Positions 45,156-59,459 of a stretch of DNA of 64,000 nt are shown one piece after another. Under the pieces are notes generated by a model. The model made no database searches. It saw only the letters and a program-made list of their open reading frames with translations, and had not been told where the DNA came from. The translations under genes were made by a program, and so were the position numbers. The DNA lies in the NCBI RefSeq assembly GCF_021347895.1, contig NC_067132.1, forward strand, positions 1-64,000, written 5' to 3'. Position 1 is the first letter of the stretch. Each line of letters opens with the position of its first letter. Origin of the DNA: Acanthochromis polyacanthus (lineage: Eukaryota > Chordata > Actinopteri > Pomacentridae).

Positions 45156-47151
45156 CCGGACATGCACACATCCCGAGCCCCTCCCACGATTTCCGCGAGC
45201 GGGAATTGTCTAGTTAGGGGCTCGGGGCTGCAGCATGCAGCCCGAGCCACTATTGTTCTCCTGTTGGCGTTTATTATTCTTCACGTTTCCGCCATTTTTC
45301 GATTCGCTTCTCGTCCTAGGCCTTTGAGAAAACCAAAGCAAATTATACATCAAAACGTGCGGCTTCATCGGGAATAGTGTGCTATGACTTTTCTAAGACA
45401 TTCGTCATTTTATCGCAGAATTATTCGCAAAAAACTGCGAAAAAAGTCCCATAGGAAATGAATGGGGACTGAAAAAAAATGGCCTTGAAAAATCCACTGT
45501 TTTCCAAACGCCACTGCTTCGCCATACATTCACCTAGAAACTTCATTTAACCATCAAAACGCAGTGATTTTTCTTGTCTCCGCAGGAATGGAGTTTATGT
45601 CAGGCTGAGATTTACAGTTTTTGATCAGTGAGTCCTCAAAAAAGTGAAAATTCTCAAAATCTGCTCTGGTTAGAGTGCGGCATGTCAGTTGGTAGAGTGG
45701 AGGAGAGGTGAAAAATTCGCCTGAAAATTTCACGATCGCATCGCCCTCACGACCAAACGATAAAAGTTAGGGGAATGAAATTCGGTCAGATTGTAGACAA
45801 ATTTCCTGGGATTCAAATGAATCCAAGTTTGAAGACCTAGCTCTTTCTGAAGTGAAATGGTTGGCAGCAGTTTAGACCAAAGTCACACCGTTCTCTCCAT
45901 AAGAACCAATGTAAACTGAATCATCTGCCTCATGGAGGGACAGTGTTTTTAAATCGCTGTAACTCGGTCATTTCTCACAATATTTGAAAAATAATTACAT
46001 TTATGGAAAGCCACAGCCTTCCTCTCGCTCACGGTCATTTCGGTTTTCAGCTAGCATTCACGGTTAGCCCACAATTAGCGCCAGAACGAGACGTTGCGCG
46101 CTGCTGCTGAGAAGCACTTTTCTGCTGTCTGTGGCAGGCACCGTTGCTATGGGGGCCCATAGCAACCGCCCTTACACACGCGCAGGCATGCTCCCACGCA
46201 CACACACAGACTCATTGGAGTGCCACACCCACCTTCACAGCCAATACCTCCACAGGAGCTGCATTTCAGCCTGAAAATCAGTTCAACCTCCCAGCTTCAC
46301 ACAGCCTTTAGAGCAGGGGTGTCAAACTCAGTTCCAACACACCTGATTCAAATGATCGGGCTCGTTATCAGGCTTCTGCTGTGCTTGATGATGAGCTGAT
46401 TATTTGAATCAGGTGTGTTGGAAGAGGGAAACATCTAAAACATAGAGGATAGTGGACCTCCAGGAACAGAGTTTGACACCCCTGCTTTAGAGTCACTCCA
46501 ATCCAAATTTTGACCAGGTCAGATGTTCTTGTCTCTGCCGTTCAAAATAAAAGCAGGACAAAATTTCTAAATAAAAGCCTGCGACGGAATGGAAACGCCA
46601 GTGAAACCTCTCAGCTTCACTCAGCCTTTTGAGTAACTCCAATCCAAATATTGACCAGGTGAGATCTTCCTGTCTTTGCCTTTTAAAATAAAAGCACAGC
46701 ACAATTTCAAAATAAAAGCCTGCAACAGACCAAAAAAAGCCAGTTAAAACTCTCAGCTTCACACAGCCTTTAGAGTAACTCCAATCCAAATTTTGACCAG
46801 GTGAGATCTTCCCGTCTTTGCCTTTCAAAATAAAAGCACAGCAAAATTTCAAAATAAAAGCCTGTGAAAGACTGGAAATGCCAGTTAAACCTCTCAGCTT
46901 CACACAGCTTTTACAGTAACTCCAATCCAAATTTTGAGCAGGTGAGATCTTCCTGTCTCTGCCTTTCAAAATTACTTTACAGCACAATTTGCCAGTTAAA
47001 CCTCTCAGCTTCACACAGCCTTTAGAGTAACTCCAATTAATATGTTGACCAGGTGAGATCTTCTTGTCTCTGCCTTTCAAAATAAAAGCACAGCACCATT
47101 TCAAAATAAAAGCCTGTGACGGACCAAAAAATACCCCTCTCCTGCCCAGCT
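45156..47151 (+). repeat. Array unit 10, with alternative palindrome
   Basis: Conserved block 45156-46280 with the short palindrome (45,217-45,248), about five subrepeats and one MITE (46,314-46,484). Confidence 0.9.
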
Positions 47152-48892
47152 CCGGACATGCACCCATCCCGAGCCCCTCCCACGATTTCCGCGAGCGGGA
47201 ATTGTCTAGTTAGGGGCTCGGGGCTGCAGCATGCAGCCCGAGCCACTATTGTTCTCCTGCTGCGTTTATTATAGTCTTTTCTTCACGTTTCCGCCGTTTT
47301 TCGATTCGTAACTCGTCCTAGGCCTTTGAGAAAACCAAAACAAATTATATATCAAAACGTGCGGCTTCATCGGGAATAGTGTGCTATGACTTTTCTAAGA
47401 AATACGTCATTTTTTCGCAGAATTATTCGCAAAAAACTGCCAAAAAATTCCCATAGAAAATGAATGGGGACCGAAAAAAATCGGCTCAAAAAATCCACTT
47501 TTTTCCAAATGCCACTGCTTCGCCATACGTTCACCTAGAAACTTCATTTAACCATCAAAACGCAGTGATTTTTCTTGTCTCCGCAGGAATGTAGTTTATG
47601 TCAGGCTGAGATTTACAGTTTTTGATCAGTGAGTCCTCAAAAAAGTGAAAATTCTCAAAATCTGCTCTGGTTAGAGTGCGGCATGTCAGTTGGTAGAGTG
47701 GAGGAGAGGTGAAAAATCCGCCTGAAAATTTCCCGATCGCATCGCCCTCACGACCAAACCATAAATGGTAGGGGAATGAAATTTGGTCAGATTGTAGACA
47801 AATTTCCTGGGATTCAAATGAATCCAAGTGTGAAGACCGAGCTCTTTCTGAAGTGAAATGGCAGGCAGCAGTTTAGACCAAAGTCGCACCGTTCTCCCCA
47901 TTAGAACCAATGTAAACTGAATCATCTGGCTCATGGAGGGACAGTGTTTTTTAAATCGCTGTAACTCGGTCATTTCTCACAATATTTGGAAAATAATTAC
48001 ATTCATGGAAAGCCACAGCCTTCCTCTCGCTCACGGTCATTTCGGTTTTCAGCTAGCATTCACGGTTAGCCCACAATTAGCGCCAGAACGAGACGTTGCG
48101 CGCTGCTGCTGAGAAGCAGTTTTTTGCTGTCTGTGGCAGGCACCGTTGCTATGGGGGCCCATAGCAACCGCCCTTACACACGCGCAGGCATGGTCGCACG
48201 CACACACACAGACTCATTGGAGTGCCACACCCACCTTCACACCCAATCCCTCCACAGGAGCTGCATTTCAGCCTGAAAATCAGTTCAACCTCTCAGCTTC
48301 ACACAGCCTTTAGAGCAGGGGTGTCAAACTCACTTTCAACACACCTGATTCAAATGATCAGGGTCGTTATCAGGCTTTTGCTGAGCTTAATGATAGTGTA
48401 TAATTTGAATCAGGTGTGTTGTAAGCAGGAAACATCGAGAACTCAGAGGATAGTGGACCTCCAGAAAAAGAGTTTGACACCCCTGCTTTACAGTAACTCC
48501 AAACCAAATTTTTACCAGCTGAGATCTTCCTGTCCTTGCCTTTCAAAATAAAAGGACAGCACAATTTCAAAATAAAAGCCTGCGACGGACTGAAAACTCC
48601 AGTTAAACCTCTCAGCTTCACACAGCCTTTACTCCAATCCAAATTTTGACCAGGTGAGATCTTCCTGTCTTTGCCTTTCAAAATAAAAGCACAGCACAAT
48701 TTCAAAATAAAAGCCTGCGACAGACTGGAAATGCCAGTTAAACATCTCAGCTTCACACCGCCTTTACAGTAACTTCAATCCAAATTTTGACCAGGTGACA
48801 TCTTCCTGTCTCTGCCTTTCAAAATAAAAGCACAGGACAATTTCAAAATAAGAGCCTGTGACGGACCAAAAATAACCCTCTCCTGCCCAGCT
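47152..48892 (+). repeat. Array unit 11, with alternative palindrome
   Basis: Conserved block 47152-48282 with the short palindrome (47,213-47,244), about three subrepeats and one MITE (48,316-48,485). The shortest complete unit. Confidence 0.9.
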
Positions 48893-50821
48893 CCGGACAT
48901 GCACACATCCCGAGCCCCTCCCACGATTTCCGCATCAGCGGGAATTGTCTAGTTAGGGGCTCGGGCTTCGACACGAGCCACTCTCCTCTCCATTGCAAAG
49001 CAATGGGAGGAGAGTGGCTCGTGGCGAAGCCACGAGCCACTATTGTTCTCCTGCTGCGTTTATTATTAGGGGCTCGGGCTTCGACACGAGCCACTCTCCT
49101 CTCCATTGCAAAGCAATGGGAGGAGAGTGGCTCGTGGCGAAGCCACGAGCCACTATTGTTCTCCTGTGGCGTTTATTCTCTTTTATTATTCCTCACGTTT
49201 CCGCCGTTTTTCGATTCGCTTCTCCTCCTAGGGCTTTGAGAAAATCAAAGCAAATTATATATCAAAACGTGCGGCTTCATCGGGAATAGTGTGCTATGAC
49301 TTTTCTAAGAAATTCGTCATTTTATCGCAGAATTATTCGCAAAAAACTGTGCAAAAATTCCCATAGAAAATGAATGGGGAGTGAAAAAAATCGGCTGTAA
49401 AAATCCACTTTTTTCCAAACGCCACTGCTTCGCCATACGTTCACCTAGAAACTTCATTTAACCATCAAAATGCAGTGATTTTTCTTGTCTTCGTAGGAAT
49501 GTATTTTATGTAAGGCTGAGATTTACAGTTTTTGATCAGTGAGTCCTCAAAAAAGTGAAAATTCTCAAAATCTGCTCTGGTTAGAGTGCGGCATGTAAGT
49601 TGGTAGAGTGGAGGAGAGGAGAAAAATCCGCCTGAAAATTTCACGATCGAATCGCTCTCACGACCAAACGATAAATGTTAGGGGAATGAAATTTAGTCAG
49701 ATTGTAGACAAATTTACTGGGATTCAAATGAATCGAAGTTTGAAGACCTAGCTCTTTCTGAAGAGAAATGGCAGGGAGCAGTTTAGACCAAAGTCGCACC
49801 GTTCTCTCCATAAGAACCAATGTAAACTGAATCATCTGCCTCATGGAGGGACAGTGTTTTTTAAATCGCTGTAACTCGGTCATTTCTCACAATATTTGGA
49901 AAATAATTACATTTATGGAAAGCCACAGCCCTCCTCTCGCTCACGGTCATGTAGGTTTTAAGCTAGCATTCACGGTTAGCCCACAATTAGCGCCAGAACG
50001 AGACGTTGAGCGCTGCTGCTGAGAAGCACTTTTTTGCTGTCTGTGGCAGGCACCGTTGCTATGGGGTCCATAGCAACCGCCCTTACACACGCGCAGGCAT
50101 GGTCACACGCACACACACAGACTCATTGGAGTGCCACACCCACCTTAACCCCCAATACCTCCACAGGAGCGGCATTTAAGCCTGAAAATCAGTTAAACCT
50201 CTCAGCTTAACACAGCCATTGTTGCAGGGGTGTAAAACTCAGTTATAACACACCTGATTCAAATGATCAGGCTCGTTATCAGGCTTCTGCTGAGCTTGAT
50301 GATGAGCTGATTATTTGAAACAGGTGTGTTGGAAGAGGGAAACATCTAAAACATAGAGGATAGTTGACCTCCAGGAACTGAGTTTGACACCCCTGCTTTA
50401 GAGTAACTCCAATCCAAAGTTTGACCAGGTGAGATCTTCCTGTCTCTGTCTTTCAAAATAAAAGCACAGCACAATTTGCCAGTTAAACTTCTCAGTTTCA
50501 CACAGCCTTGACAGTAACTCCAATCCAAATTTTGAACAGGTGAGATCTTGCTGTCTCTGGCTTTAAAAATAAAAGCACAGCAAAATTTCAAAATAAAAGC
50601 CTGCGATGAACCGGAAATCGCCAGTTTAACCTCTCAACTTCACACAACCTTACGAGTAACTCCAATCCAAATGTTGACCAGGTGAGATCTTCTTGTCTCT
50701 GCCTTTCAAAATAAACGCACAGCACAATTTCAAAATAAAAGCCTGCGACAGACTCGAAACACCAGTTAAACCTCTCACCTTAACACAGCCTTTAGAGTAA
50801 ATATGCCTATCCCGCGCTGCT
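48893..50821 (+). repeat. Array unit 12
   Basis: Conserved block 48893-50191 with two palindrome modules (48,956-49,040 and 49,069-49,153), about four subrepeats, and one MITE (50,225-50,395). The small junction hairpin has the loop ATCA. Confidence 0.9.
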
Positions 50822-53282
50822 CCGGAGATGAACACATCACGAGCCCCTCCCACGATTTCCGCGAGCGGGAATTGTCTAGTTAGGGGCTCGGGCTTCGACA
50901 CGAGCCACTCTCCTCTCCATTGCAAAGCAATGGGAGGAGAGTGGCTCGTGGCGAAGCCACGAGCCACTATTGTTCTCCTGCTGCGTTTATTATTAGGGGC
51001 TCGGGCTTCGACACGAGCCACTCTCCTCTCCATTGCAAAGCAATGGGAGGAGAGTGGCTCGTGGCGAAGCCACGAGCCACTATTGTTCTCCTGCTGCGTT
51101 TATTAGGGGCTCGGGCTTCGACACGAGCCACTCTCCTCTCCATTGCAAAGCAATGGGAGGAGAGTGGCTCGTGGCGAAGCCACGAGCCACTATTGTTCTC
51201 CTGTGAAAAAGGCGTTTATCTTTTATATTTTCTTCAACATTCCGCCGTTTTTCGATTCGCTTCTCGTCCTAGGCCTTTGAGAAAACCAAAGCAAATTATA
51301 CATCAAAACGTGCGGCTTCATCGGGAATAGTGTGCTATGACTTTTCTAAGAAATTCGTCATTTTTTCGCAGAATTATTCGCAAAAAACTGCAAAAAAAGT
51401 CCCATAGAAAATGAATGGGGAATGAAAAAATCGACAAAAAAAATCCACTGTTTTCCAAACGCCACTGCTTCGCCATACGTTCACCTAGAAACTTCATTTA
51501 ACCATCAAAACGCAGTGATTTTTCTTGTCTTCGCAGGAATGTATTTTATGTCAGGCTGAGATTTATAGTTTTTGATCAGTGAGTCCTCAAAAAAGTGAAA
51601 ATTCTCAAAATCTGCTCTGGTTAGAGTGCGTGATGTCAGTTGGTAGAGTGGAGGAGAGGAGAAAAATCCGCCTGAAAATTTCACGATCGCATCGCCCTCA
51701 CGACCAAACGATAAATGTTAGGGGAATGAAATTTGGTCAGATTGTAGACAAATTTCCTAGGATTCAAATGAATCCAAGTTTGAAGACCTACCTCTTTCTG
51801 AAGTGAAATGGCAGGCAGCAGTTTAGACCAAAGTCGCACCGTTCTCTCCATAGGAACCAATGTAAACTGAATCATCTGCCTCATGGAGGGACAGTGTTTT
51901 TTAAATCGCTGTAACTCGGTCATTTCTCACAATATTTGGAAAATAATTACATTTCTGGTTAGCCACAGCCTTCCTCTCGCTCACGGTCATTTTGGTTTTC
52001 AGCTAGCACTCACGGTTAGCCCACAGTTAGCGCCAGAACGAGACGTTGCGCGCTGCTGCTGAGAAGCACTTTTCTGCTGTCTGTGGCAGGCACCGTTGCT
52101 ATGGGGCCCATAGCAACCGCCCTTACACACGCGCAGGCATGTTCGCACGCACACACACAGACTCATTGGTGTGCCACGCCCACCTTCACACCCAATACCT
52201 CCACAGGAGCTGCATTTCAGCCTGAAAATCAGTTCAACCTCTCAGCTTCACACAGCCTTTCGAGCAGGGGTGTCAAACTCAGTTCCAACACACCTGATTC
52301 AAATGATCAGGCTCGTTATCAGGCTTCTGGTGAGCTTGATGATGAGCTGATTATTTGAAACAGGTGTGTTGGAAGAAGGAAACATCTAGAACATAGAGGA
52401 TAGTGGACCTCCAGGAACTGAGTTTGACACCCCTGCTTTACAGTAACTCCAATCCAAATTTTGACCAGGTCAGATCTTTCTGTCTCGGCCTTTCAAAATA
52501 AAAGCACAGCACAATTTCAAAATAAAAGCCTGCGATGAACCCGAAAACGCCAGTTTAACCTCTCAGCTTCACACAGCCTTTCGAGCAGGGGTGTCAAACT
52601 CAGTTCCAACACACCTGATTCAAATGATCAGGCTCGTTATCAGGCTTCTGCTGAGCTTAATGATGAGCAAATCACTTCAATCAGGTGTGTTGTAAGAAGG
52701 AAACATCTGGAACACAGAGGATAGTGGTTCTCCAGGAACTGAGTTTGAGACCCCTGCTTTACAGTAACTCCAATGCAAATGTTGACCAGATGAGATCTTC
52801 CTGTCTCTGCCTTTCAAAATAAAAGCACAGTAAATTTCAAAATAAAAGCCTGCGATTGGCCTGAAAACACCAGTTAAACCTCTCAGCTTCACACAGCCTT
52901 TACAATAACTCCAGTCCAAATTTTGACCAGGTGAGATCTTCCTGTCTTTGCCTTTCAAAATGAAAGCACAGCATGATTTCAAAATAAAAGCCTTTGACGG
53001 ACTGGAAACGCCAGTTAACCCTCTCAGCTTCACACAACCTTTTGAGTAACTCCAATCTCAATTTTGACTGGGTGAGATCTTCCTGTCTGTGCCTTTCAAA
53101 ATAAAAGCACAGCACAATTTGCCAGTTAACCCTCTTTGCTTCACACAGCCTTTACAGTAACTCCAATCCAAATTTTGACCAGGTGAGATCTTCCTGTCTC
53201 TTCCTTTCAAAATAAAAGCACAGAAGAATTTCAAAATAAAAGCCTGTGACGGACCAAAAAATTACCCCTCTCCTGCCCAGCT
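50822..53282 (+). repeat. Array unit 13, with triple palindrome
   Basis: Conserved block 50822-52231 with three consecutive palindrome modules (50,883-50,967; 50,996-51,080; 51,106-51,190) joined through GCGTTTATTA/TTA, the most in the window. About five subrepeats follow, with MITEs at 52,265-52,435 and 52,586-52,756. Confidence 0.9.
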
Positions 53283-55488
53283 CCGGACATGCACACATCC
53301 CGAGCCCCTCCCACGATTTCCGCGAGCGGGAATTGTCTAGTTATTATATTTTCTTCACGTTTCCGCCGTTTTTCGATTCGCTTCTTGTCCTAGGGCTTTG
53401 AGAAAACCAAAATAAATTATATATCAAAACGTGCGGCTTCATCGGGAATAGTGTGCTATGACTTTTCTAAGAAATTCGTCATTTTATCGCAGAATTATTC
53501 GCAAAAAACTGCGAAAAAAGTCCCATTGAAAATGAATGGGGAGCGAAAAAAATCGGCTCAAAAAATCCACTTTTTTCCAAATGCCACTGCTTCGCCATAC
53601 GTTCACCTAGAAACTTCATTTCACCATCAAAACGCAGGGATTTTTCTTGTCTCCGCAGGAATGTAGTTTATGTCAGGCTGAGATTTACAGTTTTTGATCA
53701 GTGAGTCCTCAAAAAAGTGAAAATTCTCAAAATCTGCTCTGGTTAGAGTGCGGCATGTCAGTTGGTAGAGTGGAGGAGAGGAGAAAAATCCGCCTGAAAA
53801 TTTCCCGATCGCATCGCCCTCACGACCAAACCATAAATGTTAGGGCAATGAAATTTGGTCAGATTGTAAACAATTTTCCTGGGATTCAAATGAATCCAAG
53901 TTTGAAGACCTATCTCTTTCTGAAGTGAAATGGCAGGCAGCAGTTTAGACCAAAGTCCCACCGTTCTCTCCATAAGAACCAATGTAAACTGAATCATCTG
54001 CCTCATGGAGGGACAGTGTTTTTTAAATCGCTGTAACTCGGTCATTTCTCACAATATTTGGAAAATAATTACATTTATGGAAAGCCACAGCCCTCCTCTC
54101 GCTCACGGTCATGTCGGTTTTCAGCTAGCATTCACGGTTAGCCCACAATTAGCGCCAGAACGAGACGTTGCGCGCTGCTGCTGAGAAGCACTTTTCTGCT
54201 GTCTGTGGCAGGCACCGTTGCTATGGGGCCCATAGCAACCGCCCTTACACACGCGCAGGCATGCTCCCACGCACACACACAGACTCATTGGAGTGCCACA
54301 CCCACCTTCACACCCAATACCTCCACAGGAGCTGCATTTCAGCCTGAAAATCAGTTCAACCTCTCAGCTTCACACAGCCATTGTTGCAGGGGTGTCAAAC
54401 TCAGTTCCAACACACCTGATTCAAATGATCAGGCTCATTATCAGGCTTCTGCTGTGCTTGATGATGAGTTGATTTGAATCAGGTGTGTTGGAAGAGGGAA
54501 ACATCTAAAACATAGAGGATAGTGGACCTCCAGGAACTGAGTTAGACACCCCAGCTTTAGAGTAACTCCAATCCAAATGTTGACCAGGTGAGATCTTCCT
54601 GTCTCTGCCTTTCAAAATAAAAGCACAGTACAATTTCAAAATAAAAGCCTGCGACGAACTTCAAATGCCAGTTAAACCTCTCAGCTTCATACAGTCTTTA
54701 CAGTAACTCCAATCCTCTATGTTTTATGTGTTTCCCTCTTCCAACACACCTGATTAAAATGATCAGGCTTGTTATAATGCTTCTGCTGAGCTTAATGATC
54801 ACCTGATTATTTGAATCAGGTGTGCTGGAAGAGGGAAACATATAAAACATAGAGGATAGTGGACCTCCAGGAACTGAGTTTGACACCCCTGGTTTGGAGT
54901 AACTCCAATCCAAATTTTGACCAGGTGAAATCTCCCTGTCTTTGCCTTTCAAAATGAAAGCAGGGCACAATTTCATAATAAAAGCCTGCGAAAAACAAGA
55001 AATGCCAGTTAAACCTCTCAGCTTCATACAGCCTTTATAGTAACTCCAATCCAAATTTTGACCAGGTGTGATCTTCCTGTCGCTGCCTTTCAAAATAAAA
55101 GCACAGCACAATTCAAAAAAAAAAGCCTGAGACAGACTGGAAATGCCAGTTAAACCTCTCAGCTTCACACAGCCTTTAGAGTAACTCCAATTGAAATTTT
55201 GACCAGGTGAGATCTTCCTGTCTCTGCCTTTCAAAGTAAAAGCACAGCACAATTTCAAAATAAAAGCCTGCGACAGACTGAAAACGCCAGTTAAACATCT
55301 CAGCTTCACACAGCCTTTAGAGTAACTCCAATCCAAATTTTGACCAGGTCTGATCTTCCTGTCTCTTCCTCTCAAAATAAAAGAACAGCACAATTTGCCT
55401 GTTAGATTTCTCAGCTTCACACAGCCTTTACAGTAACTCCAATCCAAATTTTGACCAGGTGAGATCTTCTTGCCTCTGCTGCGCTGCT
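53283..55488 (+). repeat. Array unit 14
   Basis: Conserved block 53283-54352 without a palindrome module, about six subrepeats, one MITE (54,387-54,554) and the second fold-back MITE (54,713-54,891). The latter and its flank match unit 7 almost exactly. Confidence 0.9.
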
Positions 55489-57506
55489 CCGGACATGCAC
55501 ACATCCCGAGCCCCTCCCACGATTTCCGCACCAGCGGGAATTGTCTAGTATTTTCTTCACGTTTCCGCCATTTTTCGGTCGCTAACTCGTCCTAGGGCTT
55601 TGAGAAAATCAAAACAAATTATATATCAAAACGTGCGGCTTCATCGGGAATCCCGGGCTATGACTTTTCTAAGACATTCGTCATTTTTTCGCAGAATTAT
55701 TCGCAAAAAACTGCCAAAAAAGTCCCATAGGAAATGAATGGGGACCGAAAAAAATCGGCTCAAAAAATCCCCTTTTTTCCAAAAGCCACTGCTTCGCCAT
55801 ACGTTCACCTAGAAACTTCATTTAACCATCAAAACGCAGTAATTTTTCTTGTCTCCGCAGGAATGTATTTTCTGTCAGGCTGAGATTTACAGTTTTTGAT
55901 CAGTGAGTCCTCAAAAAAGTGAAATTTTCAAAATCTGCTCTGTTTAGAGTGCGGCATGTCAGTTGGTAGAGTGGAGGAGAGGTGAAAAATTCGCCTGAAA
56001 ATTTCACGATCGCATCGCCCTCACGACCAAACTATAAATGTTAGGGGAATGAAATTTGGTCAGATTGTAAACAATTTTCCTGGGATTCAAATGAATCCAA
56101 GTTTGAAGACCTAGCTCTTTCTGACGTGAAATGGCAGGCAGCAGTTTAGACCAAAGTCGCACCGTTCTCTCCATAAGAACCAATGTAAACTGAATCATCT
56201 GCCTCATGGAGGGACAGTGTTTTTTAAATCGCTGTAACTCGGTCATTTCTCACAATATTTGGAAAATAATTACATTTATGGAAAGCCACAGCCTTCCTCT
56301 CGCTCACGGTCATTTTAGTTTTCAGCTACCATTAACGGTTCGCCCACAATTAGCGCCAGAACGAGATGTTGCGCGCTGCTGCTGAGAAGCACTTTTTTGC
56401 TGTCTGTGGCAGGCACCGTTGCTATGGGGGCCCATAGCAACCGCCCTTACACACGCGCAGGCATGGTCGCACGCACACACACAGACTCATTGGTGTGCCA
56501 CACCCACCTTCACACCCAATACCTCCACAGGAGCTGCATTTCAGCCTGTAAATCAGATCTACCTCTCAGCTTCACACAGCCTTTAGAGCAGGGGTGTCAA
56601 ACTCAGTTCCAACACACCTGATTCAAATGATCAGGCTCGTTATCAGGCTTCTGCTGAGCTTGATGATGAGGTGATTATTTGAATCAGGTGTGTTGAAAGA
56701 GGGAAACATGTAAAACATAGAGGATAGTGGACCTCCATGAACTGAGTTTGACACCCCTGCTTTAGAGTAACTCCAATCCAAATGTTGACCAGATGAGATC
56801 TTCCTGTCTTTCCTTTTCAAAATAAAAGCACAGCACAATTTCAAAATAAAAGCCTGCGATGGGCCTGAAAACACCAGTTAAACCTCTCAGCTTCACACAG
56901 CCTTTACAATAACTCCAATCCAAATTTTGACCAGGTGAGATCTTCCTGTCTTTGCCTTTCAAAATAAATGCACAGCACAATTACTAAATAAAAGCCTGCG
57001 ACAGACTGGAAATGCCAGTTAAACATCTCAGCTTCACACAGCCTTTACAGTAACTTCAATCCAAATTTTGACCAGGTGAGATCTTCCTGTCTCTACCTTT
57101 CAAAATAAAAGCACAGCACAATTTGCCAGTTAAACCTCTCAGCTTCACTCAGCCTTTAGAGTAACTACAATCCAAAGTTTGACTAGGTGAGATCTTCCTG
57201 TCTCTGCCTTTCAAAATAAAAGCTCAGCACAATTTGCCAGTTTAACCTCTCAGCTTCACTCAGCCTTTAGAGTAACTACAATCCAAAGTTTGACTAGGTG
57301 AGATCTTCCTGTCTCTGCCTTTCAAAATAAAAGCTCAGCACAATTTGCCAGTTTAACCTCTCAGCGTCACACAGCCTTGAGAGTAACCCTGATCCAAATT
57401 TTGACAAGGTGAAATCTTCCTGTCGCTGCCTTTCAAAATAAAAGCACAGCATAATTTCAAAATAAAAGCCTGCGACTGACCAAAAATACCCCTCTCCTGC
57501 CCAGCT
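55489..57506 (+). repeat. Array unit 15
   Basis: Conserved block 55489-56555 without a palindrome module, about six subrepeats (two adjacent ones near 57,130 and 57,240 almost identical), and one MITE (56,589-56,759). Matches unit 1 closely. Confidence 0.9.
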
Positions 57507-59459
57507 CCGGACATGCACACATCCCGAGCCCCTTCCACGATTTCCGCGTGCGGGAATTGTCTAGTTAGGGGCTCGGGCTTCGACACGAGCCACTCTCCTC
57601 TCCATTGCAAAGCAATGGGAGGAGAGTGGCTCGTGGCGAAGCCACGAGCCACTATTGTTCTCCTGTTGGCGTTTATTATATTTTCTTCACGTTTCCGCCG
57701 TTTTTCGATTCGCTTCTCGTCCTAGGCCTTTGAGAAAACCAAAACAAATTATATATCAAAACGTGCGGCTTCATCGGGAATAGTGTGCTATGACTTTTCT
57801 AAGACATTCGTCATTTTTTCGCAGAATTATTCGCAAAAAACTGCGAAAAAAGTCCCATAGAAAATGAATGGGGAGTGAAAAAAATCGCCAGAAAAAATCC
57901 ACTTTTTCCAAACGCCACTGCTTCGTCATACGTTCACCTAGAAACTTCATTTAACCATCAAAACGCAGGGATTTTTCTTGTCTCCGCAGGAATGTATTTT
58001 ATGTCAGGCTGAGATTTATAGTTTTTCGTCAGTGAGTCCTCAAAAAAGTGAAAATTCTCAAAATCTGCTCTGGTTAGAGTGCGGCATGTCAGTTGGTAGA
58101 GTGGAGGAGAGGAGAAAAATCCGCCTGAAAATTTCACGATCGCATCGCCCTCACGACCAAACGATAAATGTTAGGAGAATGAAATTTGGTCAGATTGTAG
58201 ACAATTTTCCTGGGATTCAAATGAATCCAAGTTTGAAGACCTAGCTCTTTCTGAAGTGAAATGGCAGGCAGCAGTTTAGACCAAAGTCACACCGTTCTCT
58301 CCATAGGAACCAATGTAAACTGAATCATCTGCCTCACGGAGAGACAGTGTTTTTTAAATCGCTGTAACTCGGTCATTTCTCTCAATATTTGGAAAATAAT
58401 CATATCTATGGATAGCCACAGCCTTCCTCTTGCTCACGGTCATTTCGGTTTTCAGCTAGCATTAACGGTTAGCCCACAATTAGCGCCAGAACGAGACGTT
58501 GCGCGCTGCTGCTGAGAAGCACTTTTCTGCTGTCTGTGGCAGGCACCGTTGCTATGGGGACCATAGCAACCGCCCTTACACACGCGCAGGCATGGTCCCA
58601 CGCACACACACAGACTCATTGGATGGCCACACCCACCTTCACACCCAATACCTCCACAGGAGCTGCATTTCAGCCTGTAAATCAGATCTACCTCTCAGCT
58701 TCACACAGCCTTTAGAGCAGGGGTATCAAACTCAGTTCCAACACACCTGATTCAAATGATCAGGCTCGTTATCAGGCTTCTGCTGAGCTTGATGATGAGC
58801 TGATTATTTGAATCAGGTGTGTTGTAAGACGGAAACATCTGGAACACAGAGGATAGTGGACCTCCAGGAACTGAGTTTGAATCCCCTGATTTAGAGTAAC
58901 TCCAATCCCAATGTTGACTAGGTGAGATCTTCCTGTCTTTCCCTTTCAAAATAAAAGCACAGCACACTTTCAAAATGAAATCCTTCCACACACCGGAAAA
59001 CACCAGTTAAACCCCTCAGCTTCACAAAGCCTTTACAGTAACTCCAATCCAAATGTTGACCAGGTCAGATCTTCCTGTCGTTGCCTTTCAAAATAAAAGC
59101 AAAGCAAAATGTAAAAATAAAAACCTGCGACGGACTGAAAACTCCAGTTAAACCTCTCAGCTTAACACAGCCTTTACTCTAATCCAATTTTTGACCAGGT
59201 GAGATCTTCCTGTCTCTGCCTTTCAAACTAAAAGCACAGCAAAATTTCCAAATAAAAGCCTATGAAAGACTGGAAAACGCCAGTTAAACCTCTCAGCTTC
59301 ACACAGCCTTTAGAGTAACTCCAATCCAAAGTTTGACCAGGTGAGATCTTCCTGTCTCTTCCTTTCAAAATAAAAGCACAGCACAATTTGCCAGTTAAAC
59401 CTCTCAGCTTCACACAGCCTTTACAGTAACTCCAATCCAAATTTTGACCTGGTGAGTTG
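57507..59459 (+). repeat. Array unit 16
   Basis: Conserved block 57507-58684 with one palindrome module (57,568-57,652), about five subrepeats, and one MITE (58,718-58,888). Confidence 0.9.
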
